64,000 nucleotides of DNA from an uncultured Bacteroidales bacterium (lineage in GTDB: Bacteria > Bacteroidota > Bacteroidia > Bacteroidales > WCHB1-69). The DNA is taken from NCBI GenBank assembly GCA_934699095.1, contig CAKUVI010000003.1, positions 1 through 64,000 on the forward strand, given 5' to 3'. The notes under the pieces were generated by a model. The model did no database searches and was not told where the DNA came from. It was given only the letters and a program-made list of their open reading frames with translations. Numbering within the stretch: position 1 is the first letter of the stretch; each line of letters opens with the position of its first letter. The translations under genes were made by a program, and so were the position numbers. Positions 8,670 to 16,975 of the stretch are shown in pieces.

Positions 8670-11600
8670 TATTCGGCGTTGGCTCTACCGTGACAGTTTT
8701 TGTATTTTTTACCGCTACCGCATGGGCACGGGTCGTTGCGTCCGATTTTCTTCTCTGCACGGAAAGGTTCATTAGCCGGTTTGCCAGGTGCCATCTGACG
8801 GCCGCGTCCCATTTCTTGTCGGCCAGTCTGTAGTTTTTTGGCATCTGATTCAGGAAGTTGGGCTTCCTTCACCTCTGTCTCTTCAGCCACAGGAAGTTTC
8901 CCGATGTTCAAGAATGACACGATCTCTTCGCTGATTCGCACGAGCAACTGGTCGAACAGGTTGAAAGACTCGAGTTTGTAAATCAAGAGAGGGTCTTTTT
9001 GTTCGTATGATGCGTTTTGAACGCTCTCCTTGAGGTCGTCCATTGCGCGCAAGTGTTCCTTCCATGCGTTGTCGATAACGGCGAGTGTGATGCCTTTTTC
9101 AAATGACAGTCCTACCTCGCGGCCGTTTGTCTCGTAGCATTTCTTCAATGGTGCCACTATATTGATGGTTTTCTTACCATCTGTGAAAGGAATGGCGATA
9201 TTTTGGAATTTGTCGCCATGTTCAAGATATACTCTTTCGATCACAGGGTATGCCTGTTCACTTATTTTGGCGAGTTTTTCTTTATAATGGTCGTAAACTA
9301 TCGGGAATAATTTCTCGACCAAGACATTCTGACGTTCTTGAAGGAAGTAGTTTTCTTCAAAAGGAGATTCACAGCCGAAAGTCCTGATCATGCCCATCTT
9401 GAAACCGTCGAAGTCCTTTGCTTCCCACATGTCAGCCACGAGTGTTTCACATGTATCGTGGAACATTTGTGAGATATCTATGGCGAGTCTGTCGCCGAAG
9501 AGGGCGTTGCGGCGGCGGCGATAGATTGTGGAACGTTGTTTGTTCATCACGTCGTCGTATTCGAGCAGGCGTTTACGAATTCCGAAGTTGTTTTCCTCGA
9601 CTTTTTTCTGAGCTCTTTCGATGGATTTGGAGATCATGCTGTGTTGGATCACCTCACCATCCTTATGTCCCATGCTGTCCATAACTTTTGCTATACGGTC
9701 GGAGCCGAACAGGCGCATGAGGTCATCTTCGAGTGAGACGAAGAACTGGGAGCTGCCGGGGTCGCCCTGACGTCCGGCGCGGCCGCGCAGCTGGCGGTCA
9801 ACGCGGCGAGAGTCGTGGCGTTCAGTGCCTATGATGGCGAGGCCGCCTTTTTCGCGCACTTCGGGTGTCAGTTTGATATCGGTACCACGACCTGCCATGT
9901 TTGTGGCGATGGTGACAGTGCCCTCGCGACCTGCCTCGGCCACGATGTCAGCCTCGCGTTTGTGCAGCTTGGCGTTCAACACGTTGTGTTGTATATGGCG
10001 GCGTGTCAAGATATTAGACAGCAATTCCGAAATTTCCACTGATGTGGTGCCGACAAGCACAGGCCGACCCTCTTCGTGCAGACGAAGGATCTCGTCAACC
10101 ACCGCTGCATATTTCTCACGCTTGGTCTTGTACACCAAGTCATCGGCATCTTTTCTGATTACCGGTTTGTTAGTGGGTATTACGACCACATCAAGTTTAT
10201 AGATATTCCAGAACTCACCGGCTTCTGTCTCGGCAGTACCAGTCATACCGGCGAGCTTCTTGTACATACGGAAGTAGTTCTGCAGTGTTATGGTAGCGTA
10301 GGTCTGGGTGGCGGCCTCCACCTTTACATTCTCCTTGGCTTCGATAGCTTGGTGCAAGCCATCAGAATAACGGCGGCCTTCCATGATACGTCCAGTCTGT
10401 TCATCCACGATCTTGACCTTGTTGTCGATGATGACATATTCCACATCCCTGTCGAACATTGTGTATGCCTTCAACAACTGGTGAACTGTATGGATGCGGT
10501 CAGAAGCGATAGCGTAGTTGTTGTATATCTCCTCCTTGCGCGCAACTTTTTCCTGTGGAGTGAGATCCTCTTTTTCAAGCTCTGCGATTTGTGCACCGAC
10601 ATCCGGCATGATGAAGAGCTTGGCCTCGTCGGCATCCTTGCTGATGACGTCGATACCTTTGTCCATGATGTCAACGGTGTTGAGTTTCTCCTCGATCACG
10701 AAATATAGTTCATCGTCGATGAGATGCATATTACGGTTTTGTTCCTGCATGAAGAATGACTCGGTACGTTGGAGCACCTGTTTCATTCCGGGTTCGCTGA
10801 GGAACTTGATGAGAGCTTTGTTTTTAGGCAAGCCGCGATGTGCACGGAGCAGGAGCATTGCACTTTCGTCTGTCGGTTTCGGATCTGGGTTCTCAGCGAG
10901 CATTTTCTTGGCTTGGGTGAGAATCTGCGCCACGTAGGTGCGTTGTGCCTCGTAAAGCTTTTGCACTATCGGCTTATACTGGTCAAAAGCCTGCTGGTCG
11001 CCGCGCGGTGTCGGACCTGAGATAATCAAAGGGGTACGTGCATCATCGATAAGCACTGAGTCAACCTCATCGACAATTGCATAGTTGTGAGGGCGTTGTA
11101 CAAGTTCGCCTATATTGCGCGCCATGTTGTCACGCAGGTAGTCGAAGCCGAATTCGTTGTTAGTGCCGTAGGTGATGTCGGCATTGTAGGCGCGGCGGCG
11201 TTCGTCGGAGTTTGGCTCGTACTTGTCGATACAGTCAACGGTGAGGCCGAGGAATTCATACAAGAGTCCCATCCACTCGGAGTCACGCTTTGCAAGGTAG
11301 TCGTTTACAGTCACAACGTGCACGCCTTTGCCTGGAAGAGCGTTGAGATATACAGGGAGCGTTGCCACGAGGGTTTTACCCTCACCGGTAGCCATCTCGG
11401 CGATTTTGCCCTGGTGGAGCACCATACCGCCTATAAGCTGAACGTCATAGTGGCACATATCCCATTGGATCATGTTGCCGCCGGCCATCCAACGGTTCTG
11501 ATAAATGGCCTTGTCGCCGTCAATTGTGACACATTCGCGCTTGGCAGCAAGGTCACGATCGTGCTGGGTGGCTGTCACTGTGATGGTCTCATTGTCCTTA

Positions 11601-11965
11601 AACCTCCTTGCTGTCTCCTTCATTACTGAAAAAGCCTCGGGTAGAATGTCATTCAGGATATCCTGGGTGGTGTCATAAACTTTGTCTTCTAACTTTTCGA
11701 TTTCCTTGTAGATGCCCTGTTTTTCTTCAATGGGGATATCATAGTTGTTTTCCAAATAGCTTCGAAGCTCCGAGAGTCTGTCTTCCTCGACTTTGGTGGC
11801 GTTATATATCTTCTCTCTGAATTCTACAGTCTTGTGTCTTAATTCATCAATTGAAAGATTTTTTATCGTCTCATAGGCAGCAAGAGTCTTCTTCAACAGT
11901 GGTTGAAGTTCTTTCATATCTCTATCTGCTTTTGTACCAAATAGTTTTGTTAAAAAATTTGCCAT
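8669..11965 (-). CDS. secA: Protein translocase ATPase SecA
   Basis: SecA drives Sec-dependent export through SecYEG using ATP. The 1098-aa product has Walker A (MATGEGKTLVATLPVYLNAL), the DEAD-like box VDEVDSVLIDDARTPLIISG, the second nucleotide-binding fold (GTTSVEISELLS, ATNMAGRGTDIKL, QLRGRAGRQGDPGSSQFFVS) and the scaffold and wing region. The C-terminus carries the zinc-binding SEC-C motif GRNDPCPCGSGKKYKNCHG. It is about 200 residues longer than the E. coli protein, with extra sequence inside the first nucleotide-binding domain; long SecA proteins are usual in Bacteroidota. The -7 box at 11999-12006 lies just upstream, and a glycosyltransferase gene overlaps its stop. Confidence 0.98.
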   Translation of the reverse strand: MANFLTKLFGTKADRDMKELQPLLKKTLAAYETIKNLSIDELRHKTVEFREKIYNATKVEEDRLSELRSYLENNYDIPIEEKQGIYKEIEKLEDKVYDTTQDILNDILPEAFSVMKETARRFKDNETITVTATQHDRDLAAKRECVTIDGDKAIYQNRWMAGGNMIQWDMCHYDVQLIGGMVLHQGKIAEMATGEGKTLVATLPVYLNALPGKGVHVVTVNDYLAKRDSEWMGLLYEFLGLTVDCIDKYEPNSDERRRAYNADITYGTNNEFGFDYLRDNMARNIGELVQRPHNYAIVDEVDSVLIDDARTPLIISGPTPRGDQQAFDQYKPIVQKLYEAQRTYVAQILTQAKKMLAENPDPKPTDESAMLLLRAHRGLPKNKALIKFLSEPGMKQVLQRTESFFMQEQNRNMHLIDDELYFVIEEKLNTVDIMDKGIDVISKDADEAKLFIMPDVGAQIAELEKEDLTPQEKVARKEEIYNNYAIASDRIHTVHQLLKAYTMFDRDVEYVIIDNKVKIVDEQTGRIMEGRRYSDGLHQAIEAKENVKVEAATQTYATITLQNYFRMYKKLAGMTGTAETEAGEFWNIYKLDVVVIPTNKPVIRKDADDLVYKTKREKYAAVVDEILRLHEEGRPVLVGTTSVEISELLSNILTRRHIQHNVLNAKLHKREADIVAEAGREGTVTIATNMAGRGTDIKLTPEVREKGGLAIIGTERHDSRRVDRQLRGRAGRQGDPGSSQFFVSLEDDLMRLFGSDRIAKVMDSMGHKDGEVIQHSMISKSIERAQKKVEENNFGIRKRLLEYDDVMNKQRSTIYRRRRNALFGDRLAIDISQMFHDTCETLVADMWEAKDFDGFKMGMIRTFGCESPFEENYFLQERQNVLVEKLFPIVYDHYKEKLAKISEQAYPVIERVYLEHGDKFQNIAIPFTDGKKTINIVAPLKKCYETNGREVGLSFEKGITLAVIDNAWKEHLRAMDDLKESVQNASYEQKDPLLIYKLESFNLFDQLLVRISEEIVSFLNIGKLPVAEETEVKEAQLPESDAKKLQTGRQEMGRGRQMAPGKPANEPFRAEKKIGRNDPCPCGSGKKYKNCHGRANAE

Positions 11966-11998
11966 ATTTCAAATTCTGATTTTTCAAAAAACAAGTTG

Positions 11999-12006
11999 CA
12001 AAGATA
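11999..12006 (-). promoter_or_regulatory. -7 box for secA
   Basis: The minus strand reads TATCTTTG, an exact match to TAnnTTTG, ending 34 bases upstream of the secA ATG (11965). The first transcribed base should lie about 7 bases downstream. Confidence 0.72.
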
Positions 12007-12163
12007 CAAAAAAAGTGTTATCCCTCCGACACATATATTTTTGAATATTTATATATAGAAGATTTTCAGGTTGCGTGCATACTCCAAGATTGATAAAGAA
12101 GGGGAAACAAAAAACAGTTGCACAAAATCGTACCTTTTTCATATAACAACTCAAAAAAAAACA

Positions 12164-12171
12164 TACTTTTG
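12164..12171 (+). promoter_or_regulatory. -7 box for the small barrel-like protein gene
   Basis: TACTTTTG is an exact match to TAnnTTTG, 26 bases upstream of ATG 12198. No convincing -33 TTG is visible. It is divergent from the secA promoter. Confidence 0.7.
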
Positions 12172-12197
12172 CAGGTCTAATTAAAAATTCAATCGGT

Positions 12198-12767
12198 ATG
12201 AAAAAGAATTTATCAAAGACTATCATTCTTTTTGCTATTGCTTTGTTTTCCATCAACTTGGCATCAGCACAGGAGCAGACAGAAAAGAAAATCACCTACA
12301 ATTTCATCAACGAGTATGGTACACTGATCAGCAAGAATGTAGGATTTACAAGTGTTTTTGTAAACGGCATCAAGATCAAAAACAGCGATGCAATCGGCAT
12401 TGGTGTCGGTTACGGCATAAATACCATTTCGTATCAGGAAGTGCCACTGTTCCTCAACTACCGACACTACTTCCAGCGCGGGCGCAAGGTCATCCCCCTT
12501 ATCAATGTTGCAATCGGTACAGCTGCGAATTTTTGGGATCAGGATATCAGAACTCTTGTTCCGTACTACAACCCCGACGGAACTGTGGCCGGACACAATT
12601 GGGAGTATTACACCTTGCATAAACATGGATTCGGCCTATATTCAACCGTGGCAAGCGGTTTCAGTGTGAAGGCCTTCTCATTCACGGCCGGTCTGTTTTT
12701 CAGGACTTTCCCACGTGAAAAAGAGTTCAATGGCGGTGTAGAAGTAAAAGTCGGTTATACCTTCTAA
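12198..12767 (+). CDS. Exported protein, probable small outer-membrane beta-barrel
   Basis: The 189-aa protein has a signal peptide (MKKNLSKTIILFAIALFSINLASAQ). The mature part alternates short polar turns and amphipathic strands (for example SDAIGIGVGYGINTISYQEV and FRTFPREKEFNGGVEVKVGYTF) and ends in an aromatic residue, as outer-membrane barrels do. That suggests an eight-strand OmpA/OmpW-like barrel; I recognise no specific family. It stands alone between divergent secA and the convergent polysaccharide cluster, and its stop codon overlaps the stop of the facing GT2 gene by four bases. The function is unknown. Confidence 0.75.
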   Translation: MKKNLSKTIILFAIALFSINLASAQEQTEKKITYNFINEYGTLISKNVGFTSVFVNGIKIKNSDAIGIGVGYGINTISYQEVPLFLNYRHYFQRGRKVIPLINVAIGTAANFWDQDIRTLVPYYNPDGTVAGHNWEYYTLHKHGFGLYSTVASGFSVKAFSFTAGLFFRTFPREKEFNGGVEVKVGYTF

Positions 12768-13765
12768 CGATTTGATTCCACCTGTATCTTCCTGTTGCCT
12801 AATTGCTTGAAGATACCGACCCAATACCCGACCCCATAACTTGCATGTATCACAAAGAACACAATGGGCATGATGAGAAAATCAGGTAGTCGTTTGGTTC
12901 TGCGCACGTCAAAAAGAAGAGACAGTAGCAAATATACAATCAGAACCGACAAGTAAATCCACCTTATCGGAACGCTGAAAATGCTAAGCAACCCTCCGAA
13001 AACCAACCCCGCGACAAAGAGTGGCGGAAAGAATTGCCGGAGGGTTGTTGGTTTTTGCAACTTTCTGTTAACCAATGGCTTGAAAAGACCATACTGGTAA
13101 AACATCTTGGCTGTTTTGCCAATAGTGTTTCTTGCGTAATATTCAATTTCAACATTTGGAAGAAGCCATATTTTCCCGCCGTTCTTAGTGATTCTCCCGT
13201 TGAATTCATCATCCTGGTTTCTCACCAACTCCTCGTCGAAAAATCCGATCTTGTCAAAAATCTCCCTCTTGAAACATCCGAAGGGGACAGTGTCAACAAG
13301 CATCTCCTTATCTGCGCCCACCCTGAAATGAGAATTGCCCATTCCGAACGGAGAGCTCATGGCAGCGGCTATCGCCCTGCACACTGCAGTATCTTCTGCA
13401 GGCAACGTGATGCACACACCTCCCACATTCTCCGCATCCAACTCGTGCAGCTTGCTCACCAACACCGTGAAATAGTTGTTTGGGTACTTGGCATGGGCAT
13501 CAAGGCGCAAAATACAGTCGCCCTTTGCCTCCTTAATCCCTATGTTCAGAGCCGTTGGGGCAACCCGCTTCGGATTGTCCAAAAGACGTATGAATCCGTA
13601 TTCCGAACTGTATGAGTCGATTATCTCGCGCGTGCGGTCTGTACTCCTGCCATCCACAAAAATCACCTCAAGATCATCCTTCGGATAATCCTGACTTAGC
13701 ACAGACTTGATACAGGCTTCTATATGCTTCTCTTCATTATAAACGGGACAAACTACCGACAACAT
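12764..13765 (-). CDS. Glycosyltransferase family 2, membrane-anchored
   Basis: This GT-A enzyme of 333 aa is expected to extend a lipid-linked or nascent glycan at the inner face of the cytoplasmic membrane. The N-terminus shows the GT2 start SVVCPVYNEEKHIEACIKSV, then FVDGRSTDRTREI, the DXD-type LRLDAHAKYPNNYF and RNQDDEFNGRITKNGGKIW. The last third contains about three membrane helices (from FFPPLFVAGLVFGGLLSIF), as in succinoglycan ExoA-like enzymes. I start at ATG 13765; the longer frame would need the TTG at 13774. It is the last gene of the polysaccharide cluster, 9 bp after the fusion gene stop. Its TAG overlaps the stop of the convergent barrel-like gene. Confidence 0.88.
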   Translation of the reverse strand: MLSVVCPVYNEEKHIEACIKSVLSQDYPKDDLEVIFVDGRSTDRTREIIDSYSSEYGFIRLLDNPKRVAPTALNIGIKEAKGDCILRLDAHAKYPNNYFTVLVSKLHELDAENVGGVCITLPAEDTAVCRAIAAAMSSPFGMGNSHFRVGADKEMLVDTVPFGCFKREIFDKIGFFDEELVRNQDDEFNGRITKNGGKIWLLPNVEIEYYARNTIGKTAKMFYQYGLFKPLVNRKLQKPTTLRQFFPPLFVAGLVFGGLLSIFSVPIRWIYLSVLIVYLLLSLLFDVRRTKRLPDFLIMPIVFFVIHASYGVGYWVGIFKQLGNRKIQVESNR

Positions 13766-13774
13766 AATTATCAA

Positions 13775-16057
13775 TTATTGGTTTTCAATCAACTGATACA
13801 CAGATACATATCGTGGAGCAATATTACTCCACCTAAATTTCTCGAACTCTTCTGGTGACAGCGTGTCGTATTTTTCGTATTCTTTCAAGATTTTTTCAAT
13901 CTTATCTCTTATATCATTGATACTCAACGGATTGACACTTTCTCCAACCTTCTTATCAAACATTCCGTCAATTGCTTCTCCCCTACTCCACAAGACCGGT
14001 AGCCCTTGAGAGAGAGCCTCCAGATACACCAATCCAAAAGTTTCTGATTTTGAAGGCATTGCAAAGAGATCATTTGCAGCATACACAGACTGCATCCTGA
14101 CGGGTTCAGTGATTCTTCCATGACATGTAAGCGTATCAGGATACTGCGCTGCCAGTTGGTGAATTCTGGTTTCATCGGCACCATTATCGCCAACAATATC
14201 CAAATGGATATCTGGAAATACTGAACGAAGTTCAAGAACGGCATCTATCAATCTCAACACATTCTTGTTTTTGGAAAAATTACCTGCATAGACAATTCGG
14301 TTTTGATGATCAACTTTATTTTTAGTTTTTTGATTATCAATCCAATACGAGTTAATACCATTTGAAATAATCTCGCATTTGCTTGACACTATATCCCTCA
14401 TTCCCGAAAGGGTGAAATGGTGAAGCAATCTGTTTTTCAACGATGGCGTTATAAAGAAAACCTTGTCTGCATCTTTCAGCACTGCGCGGTGGCACCACCA
14501 CAAGTGCGGCATATAGCGAAGAAACGCGTTGATGTCGCTGTTCCTGACAGCGACGGCGTAAGGAATACCGTATTTCCGTTTCAACTCCCATGCCACCATG
14601 CCATCACTGAACATCGTAGTAGCATGACATACAGAAACAGATGCCAAATCCACGTTTTTTTCGATATTTTTGACGGTTTTTTCAATTTTATGAAAGAAAA
14701 ACAATCTATGAAGCGGATTCAGAATATGAGAATAGACAAAAGAGGTGTTTTCAGCATCGAAGGAATTGGCTTCTTTAGCTTTTTTTCGCATCGGAACGAA
14801 CACAGTTTGGCGAACTCCAAGACCGTCTAATTGGGTATAGAGATTGGTATGGACCTTGCTGTTGTTAAAGTCGTTGCATACATGCAAAACCTGTTTTGAG
14901 GTATTTTTGATGGGTTTTGACAAAGTGCGTTTGTGGGTTGACAAGGAAAAGCCGAGCAAGAGAAATGCAGGAAGCTGAACCAATCCCGGACCGTATGGGA
15001 AATTAGGCTCCGCCAGGCTGATTATGAGAGGAATGACACAAACAATCCACCCCACTTGCCATACATCAGATCTTCTTTTTCTTAATACCTCAACCACTGC
15101 GCTTAAGGCAAAATAAACGTAAAACAGAAGGAGAGGAAGTGAGAAGATGCCGTAGCGGACAAGACGAAGCAACGGATAATTGTGGATAAACGGTATTTTG
15201 GCAGGGTTCTTGATCTCTTCCACGACGGTATGGTGCTTGAGGATTTCCATCCCCTGCTGGTTTCTCATCCATCTCCGCGATGTGATTTCATTTATAGTGG
15301 TGCTATTCTTCCCGCCATACATGAAGGTGTGCATCTCATCACCGATAAAGCCTGTATATATGATCACAGCAGACATGGCTATAACAAGGATTGTAAGTAT
15401 AGATTTCACACCATGTTTGACATGAAAATCAGCCTCTTTGATGATTATAAGCAATACGCAGAAAAGCATAGCAAAGAAGTCGGACCGTGCGCGGATGAGA
15501 ACCACACAGAGTAGAGCAAGAAAGGCTGCGGCCCACAGAGAGGTTCGCTGGTCCTTAAGCTTCATTCCAAAATAGAAAGATGCTGTGGCACCCATGGCCA
15601 GAATTGCTCCTATTTGGTTTTTCCCTTCGTTAACCATATAATACTCAGGCACTTTCAGATTGCCGGCGAAAAACAGGCAGTTGCAAATTGTGACAATTGA
15701 GACAGACAAAGTATAATAATAGATGACATCGCTCCAATTGTGTTCATCCCATTTAAGGCAAATACCGATGATCACAGACAGCATTGTAATCACAAGCTGT
15801 ATGATGTCGTTAGGCCGAATCGGCAGAAACAGAAACAGAATGCCCATCAGAATAATGGTGAGCGCAATAAGTCGTACAAAACGCACCGACAGAACATCTG
15901 GCAGAGAGAATGTCAGAATCAGGGCGGCAACCATCATGGCCATGATAACATAGCGAGCTATATAATAGACGCCTGTCATGTAAATCCACGGCAAAAACAT
16001 CAGTGTTGATGTTATCAAAATAATGGAAACCAATATTTTAGCTATTTTCTGTCTCAT
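13775..16057 (-). CDS. Fusion: O-antigen ligase/polymerase-like membrane protein + GT4 glycosyltransferase
   Basis: This continuous 760-aa frame joins two proteins normally encoded separately. Residues 1 to about 370 are highly hydrophobic with about ten membrane helices and a large loop (near 230-310). They carry GKNQIGAILAMGATASFYFG and RARSDFFAMLFCVLLIII, resembling the Wzy polymerase / WaaL ligase class. From about residue 388 (VLHVCNDFNNSKVH) to the end it is a GT-B glycosyltransferase with VYAGNFSKNKNVLRLIDAVL and the E-x7-E region SETFGLVYLEALSQGLP. The stretch 370-388 is a basic linker (THKRTLSKPIKNTSKQ). No stop or frameshift separates the halves. It lies between the TupA-like gene and the GT2 gene. 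Polymerase versus ligase activity cannot be decided from sequence. Confidence 0.85.
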   Translation of the reverse strand: MRQKIAKILVSIILITSTLMFLPWIYMTGVYYIARYVIMAMMVAALILTFSLPDVLSVRFVRLIALTIILMGILFLFLPIRPNDIIQLVITMLSVIIGICLKWDEHNWSDVIYYYTLSVSIVTICNCLFFAGNLKVPEYYMVNEGKNQIGAILAMGATASFYFGMKLKDQRTSLWAAAFLALLCVVLIRARSDFFAMLFCVLLIIIKEADFHVKHGVKSILTILVIAMSAVIIYTGFIGDEMHTFMYGGKNSTTINEITSRRWMRNQQGMEILKHHTVVEEIKNPAKIPFIHNYPLLRLVRYGIFSLPLLLFYVYFALSAVVEVLRKRRSDVWQVGWIVCVIPLIISLAEPNFPYGPGLVQLPAFLLLGFSLSTHKRTLSKPIKNTSKQVLHVCNDFNNSKVHTNLYTQLDGLGVRQTVFVPMRKKAKEANSFDAENTSFVYSHILNPLHRLFFFHKIEKTVKNIEKNVDLASVSVCHATTMFSDGMVAWELKRKYGIPYAVAVRNSDINAFLRYMPHLWWCHRAVLKDADKVFFITPSLKNRLLHHFTLSGMRDIVSSKCEIISNGINSYWIDNQKTKNKVDHQNRIVYAGNFSKNKNVLRLIDAVLELRSVFPDIHLDIVGDNGADETRIHQLAAQYPDTLTCHGRITEPVRMQSVYAANDLFAMPSKSETFGLVYLEALSQGLPVLWSRGEAIDGMFDKKVGESVNPLSINDIRDKIEKILKEYEKYDTLSPEEFEKFRWSNIAPRYVSVYQLIENQ

Positions 16058-16081
16058 TATATTGAAAATGTATAATTCTGA

Positions 16082-16972
16082 TTACTTAACATTTGGAAGT
16101 TTTACCATGCTTCCGAACAACAGGTCGCTTTCCGGCAATCTGCCATAGTCGAAGCCACCGCCGGGTGTGAAAGTCAGTTCCCCAAAATAGCCACGTCCAT
16201 TCTCAAGGTAGAAGTCAGCCCGCACAAACGGAAACGGTTTTGATAGTTTTTCAGCATAATCAAACAGTTGGTCTATACCGTCAGGTTTGGGCACTGTAAA
16301 GCCTTCCGGGGCATTTTTCCCTTGTCTGTTAAGACGTTGCAGATTCCATTCGCGGTCAAAGAAGTAGAACGAGGGCTTGTGGTCGTCTGCGCGCCCGATG
16401 CAACACAGAACATATTTGGGCACACCGTTGAAACAGTAGATTTTATAGTCTGTTGGCGATTTTCCGTCTTCTGTTTCGATAAATTTCTCACAGAGGAGGA
16501 TCTTTTGGTCGATGTCGTATTGGGGTTCGGCCGCCAGGAGATGGAATTTGATTTTCTTGAAACGTTTCAGATCCTCAACCGCCGCCTGTTTGTCAAGCTC
16601 CGACTTGTTGTAGCACACCACATTGCCTCCGTTCCCGAAGTTCCACTTGAGCACAAATTTATCAGGCAGTTCATCCCATTCTATCTCGTCAGGGTCCTTG
16701 TAAACTTTAATAGCGTCATTCAAGATGTGTTCCAAACCGCAGTCCTTCACGTAATCTCTCACACGCCATTTGTCTGCGCACTGCTTAACCAGCTCGTTGT
16801 CCTTATAATAATAGAGCTTCATCCACTGCAACTTCTCATCCAAAGTTTTGGGATCCTTCAAATCAAGCTTTCTGTGGTGACACAATCTGAACAGGATGCT
16901 CACAGTCAGCTTAGGTGATATTTTTGTCAGCAGATATCGAAAATATGTATTATAGTTTGAACGGATTTGCAT
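16082..16972 (-). CDS. TupA-like ATP-grasp protein
   Basis: The 296-aa protein matches the TupA-like ATP-grasp family found in polysaccharide clusters and named after a teichuronopeptide biosynthesis gene. Visible blocks are LDEKLQWMKLYYYKDNELVK, DKWRVRDYVKDCGLEHIL, LPDKFVLKWNFGNGGNVVCY (ATP-binding loop), SPTDYKIYCFNGVPKYVLCC and the acidic metal-binding end VRADFYLENGRGYFGELTFTPGGG. ATP-grasp enzymes ligate a carboxylate to an amine or thiol via an acyl-phosphate, so it may attach an amino acid or peptide to a sugar. Databases often label the family glycosyltransferase. It lies 3 bp after the flippase and 24 bp before the fusion gene. Confidence 0.85.
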   Translation of the reverse strand: MQIRSNYNTYFRYLLTKISPKLTVSILFRLCHHRKLDLKDPKTLDEKLQWMKLYYYKDNELVKQCADKWRVRDYVKDCGLEHILNDAIKVYKDPDEIEWDELPDKFVLKWNFGNGGNVVCYNKSELDKQAAVEDLKRFKKIKFHLLAAEPQYDIDQKILLCEKFIETEDGKSPTDYKIYCFNGVPKYVLCCIGRADDHKPSFYFFDREWNLQRLNRQGKNAPEGFTVPKPDGIDQLFDYAEKLSKPFPFVRADFYLENGRGYFGELTFTPGGGFDYGRLPESDLLFGSMVKLPNVK

Positions 16973-16975
16973 TTT

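Noticed and set aside
11087..11629. 180-codon open frame antisense to secA
   Set aside because: It overlaps the conserved ATPase core of secA on the other strand and encodes nothing recognisable.
16268..16918. 216-codon open frame antisense to the TupA-like gene
   Set aside because: The minus-strand gene has clear ATP-grasp motifs and tight operon spacing; the opposite frame has neither.
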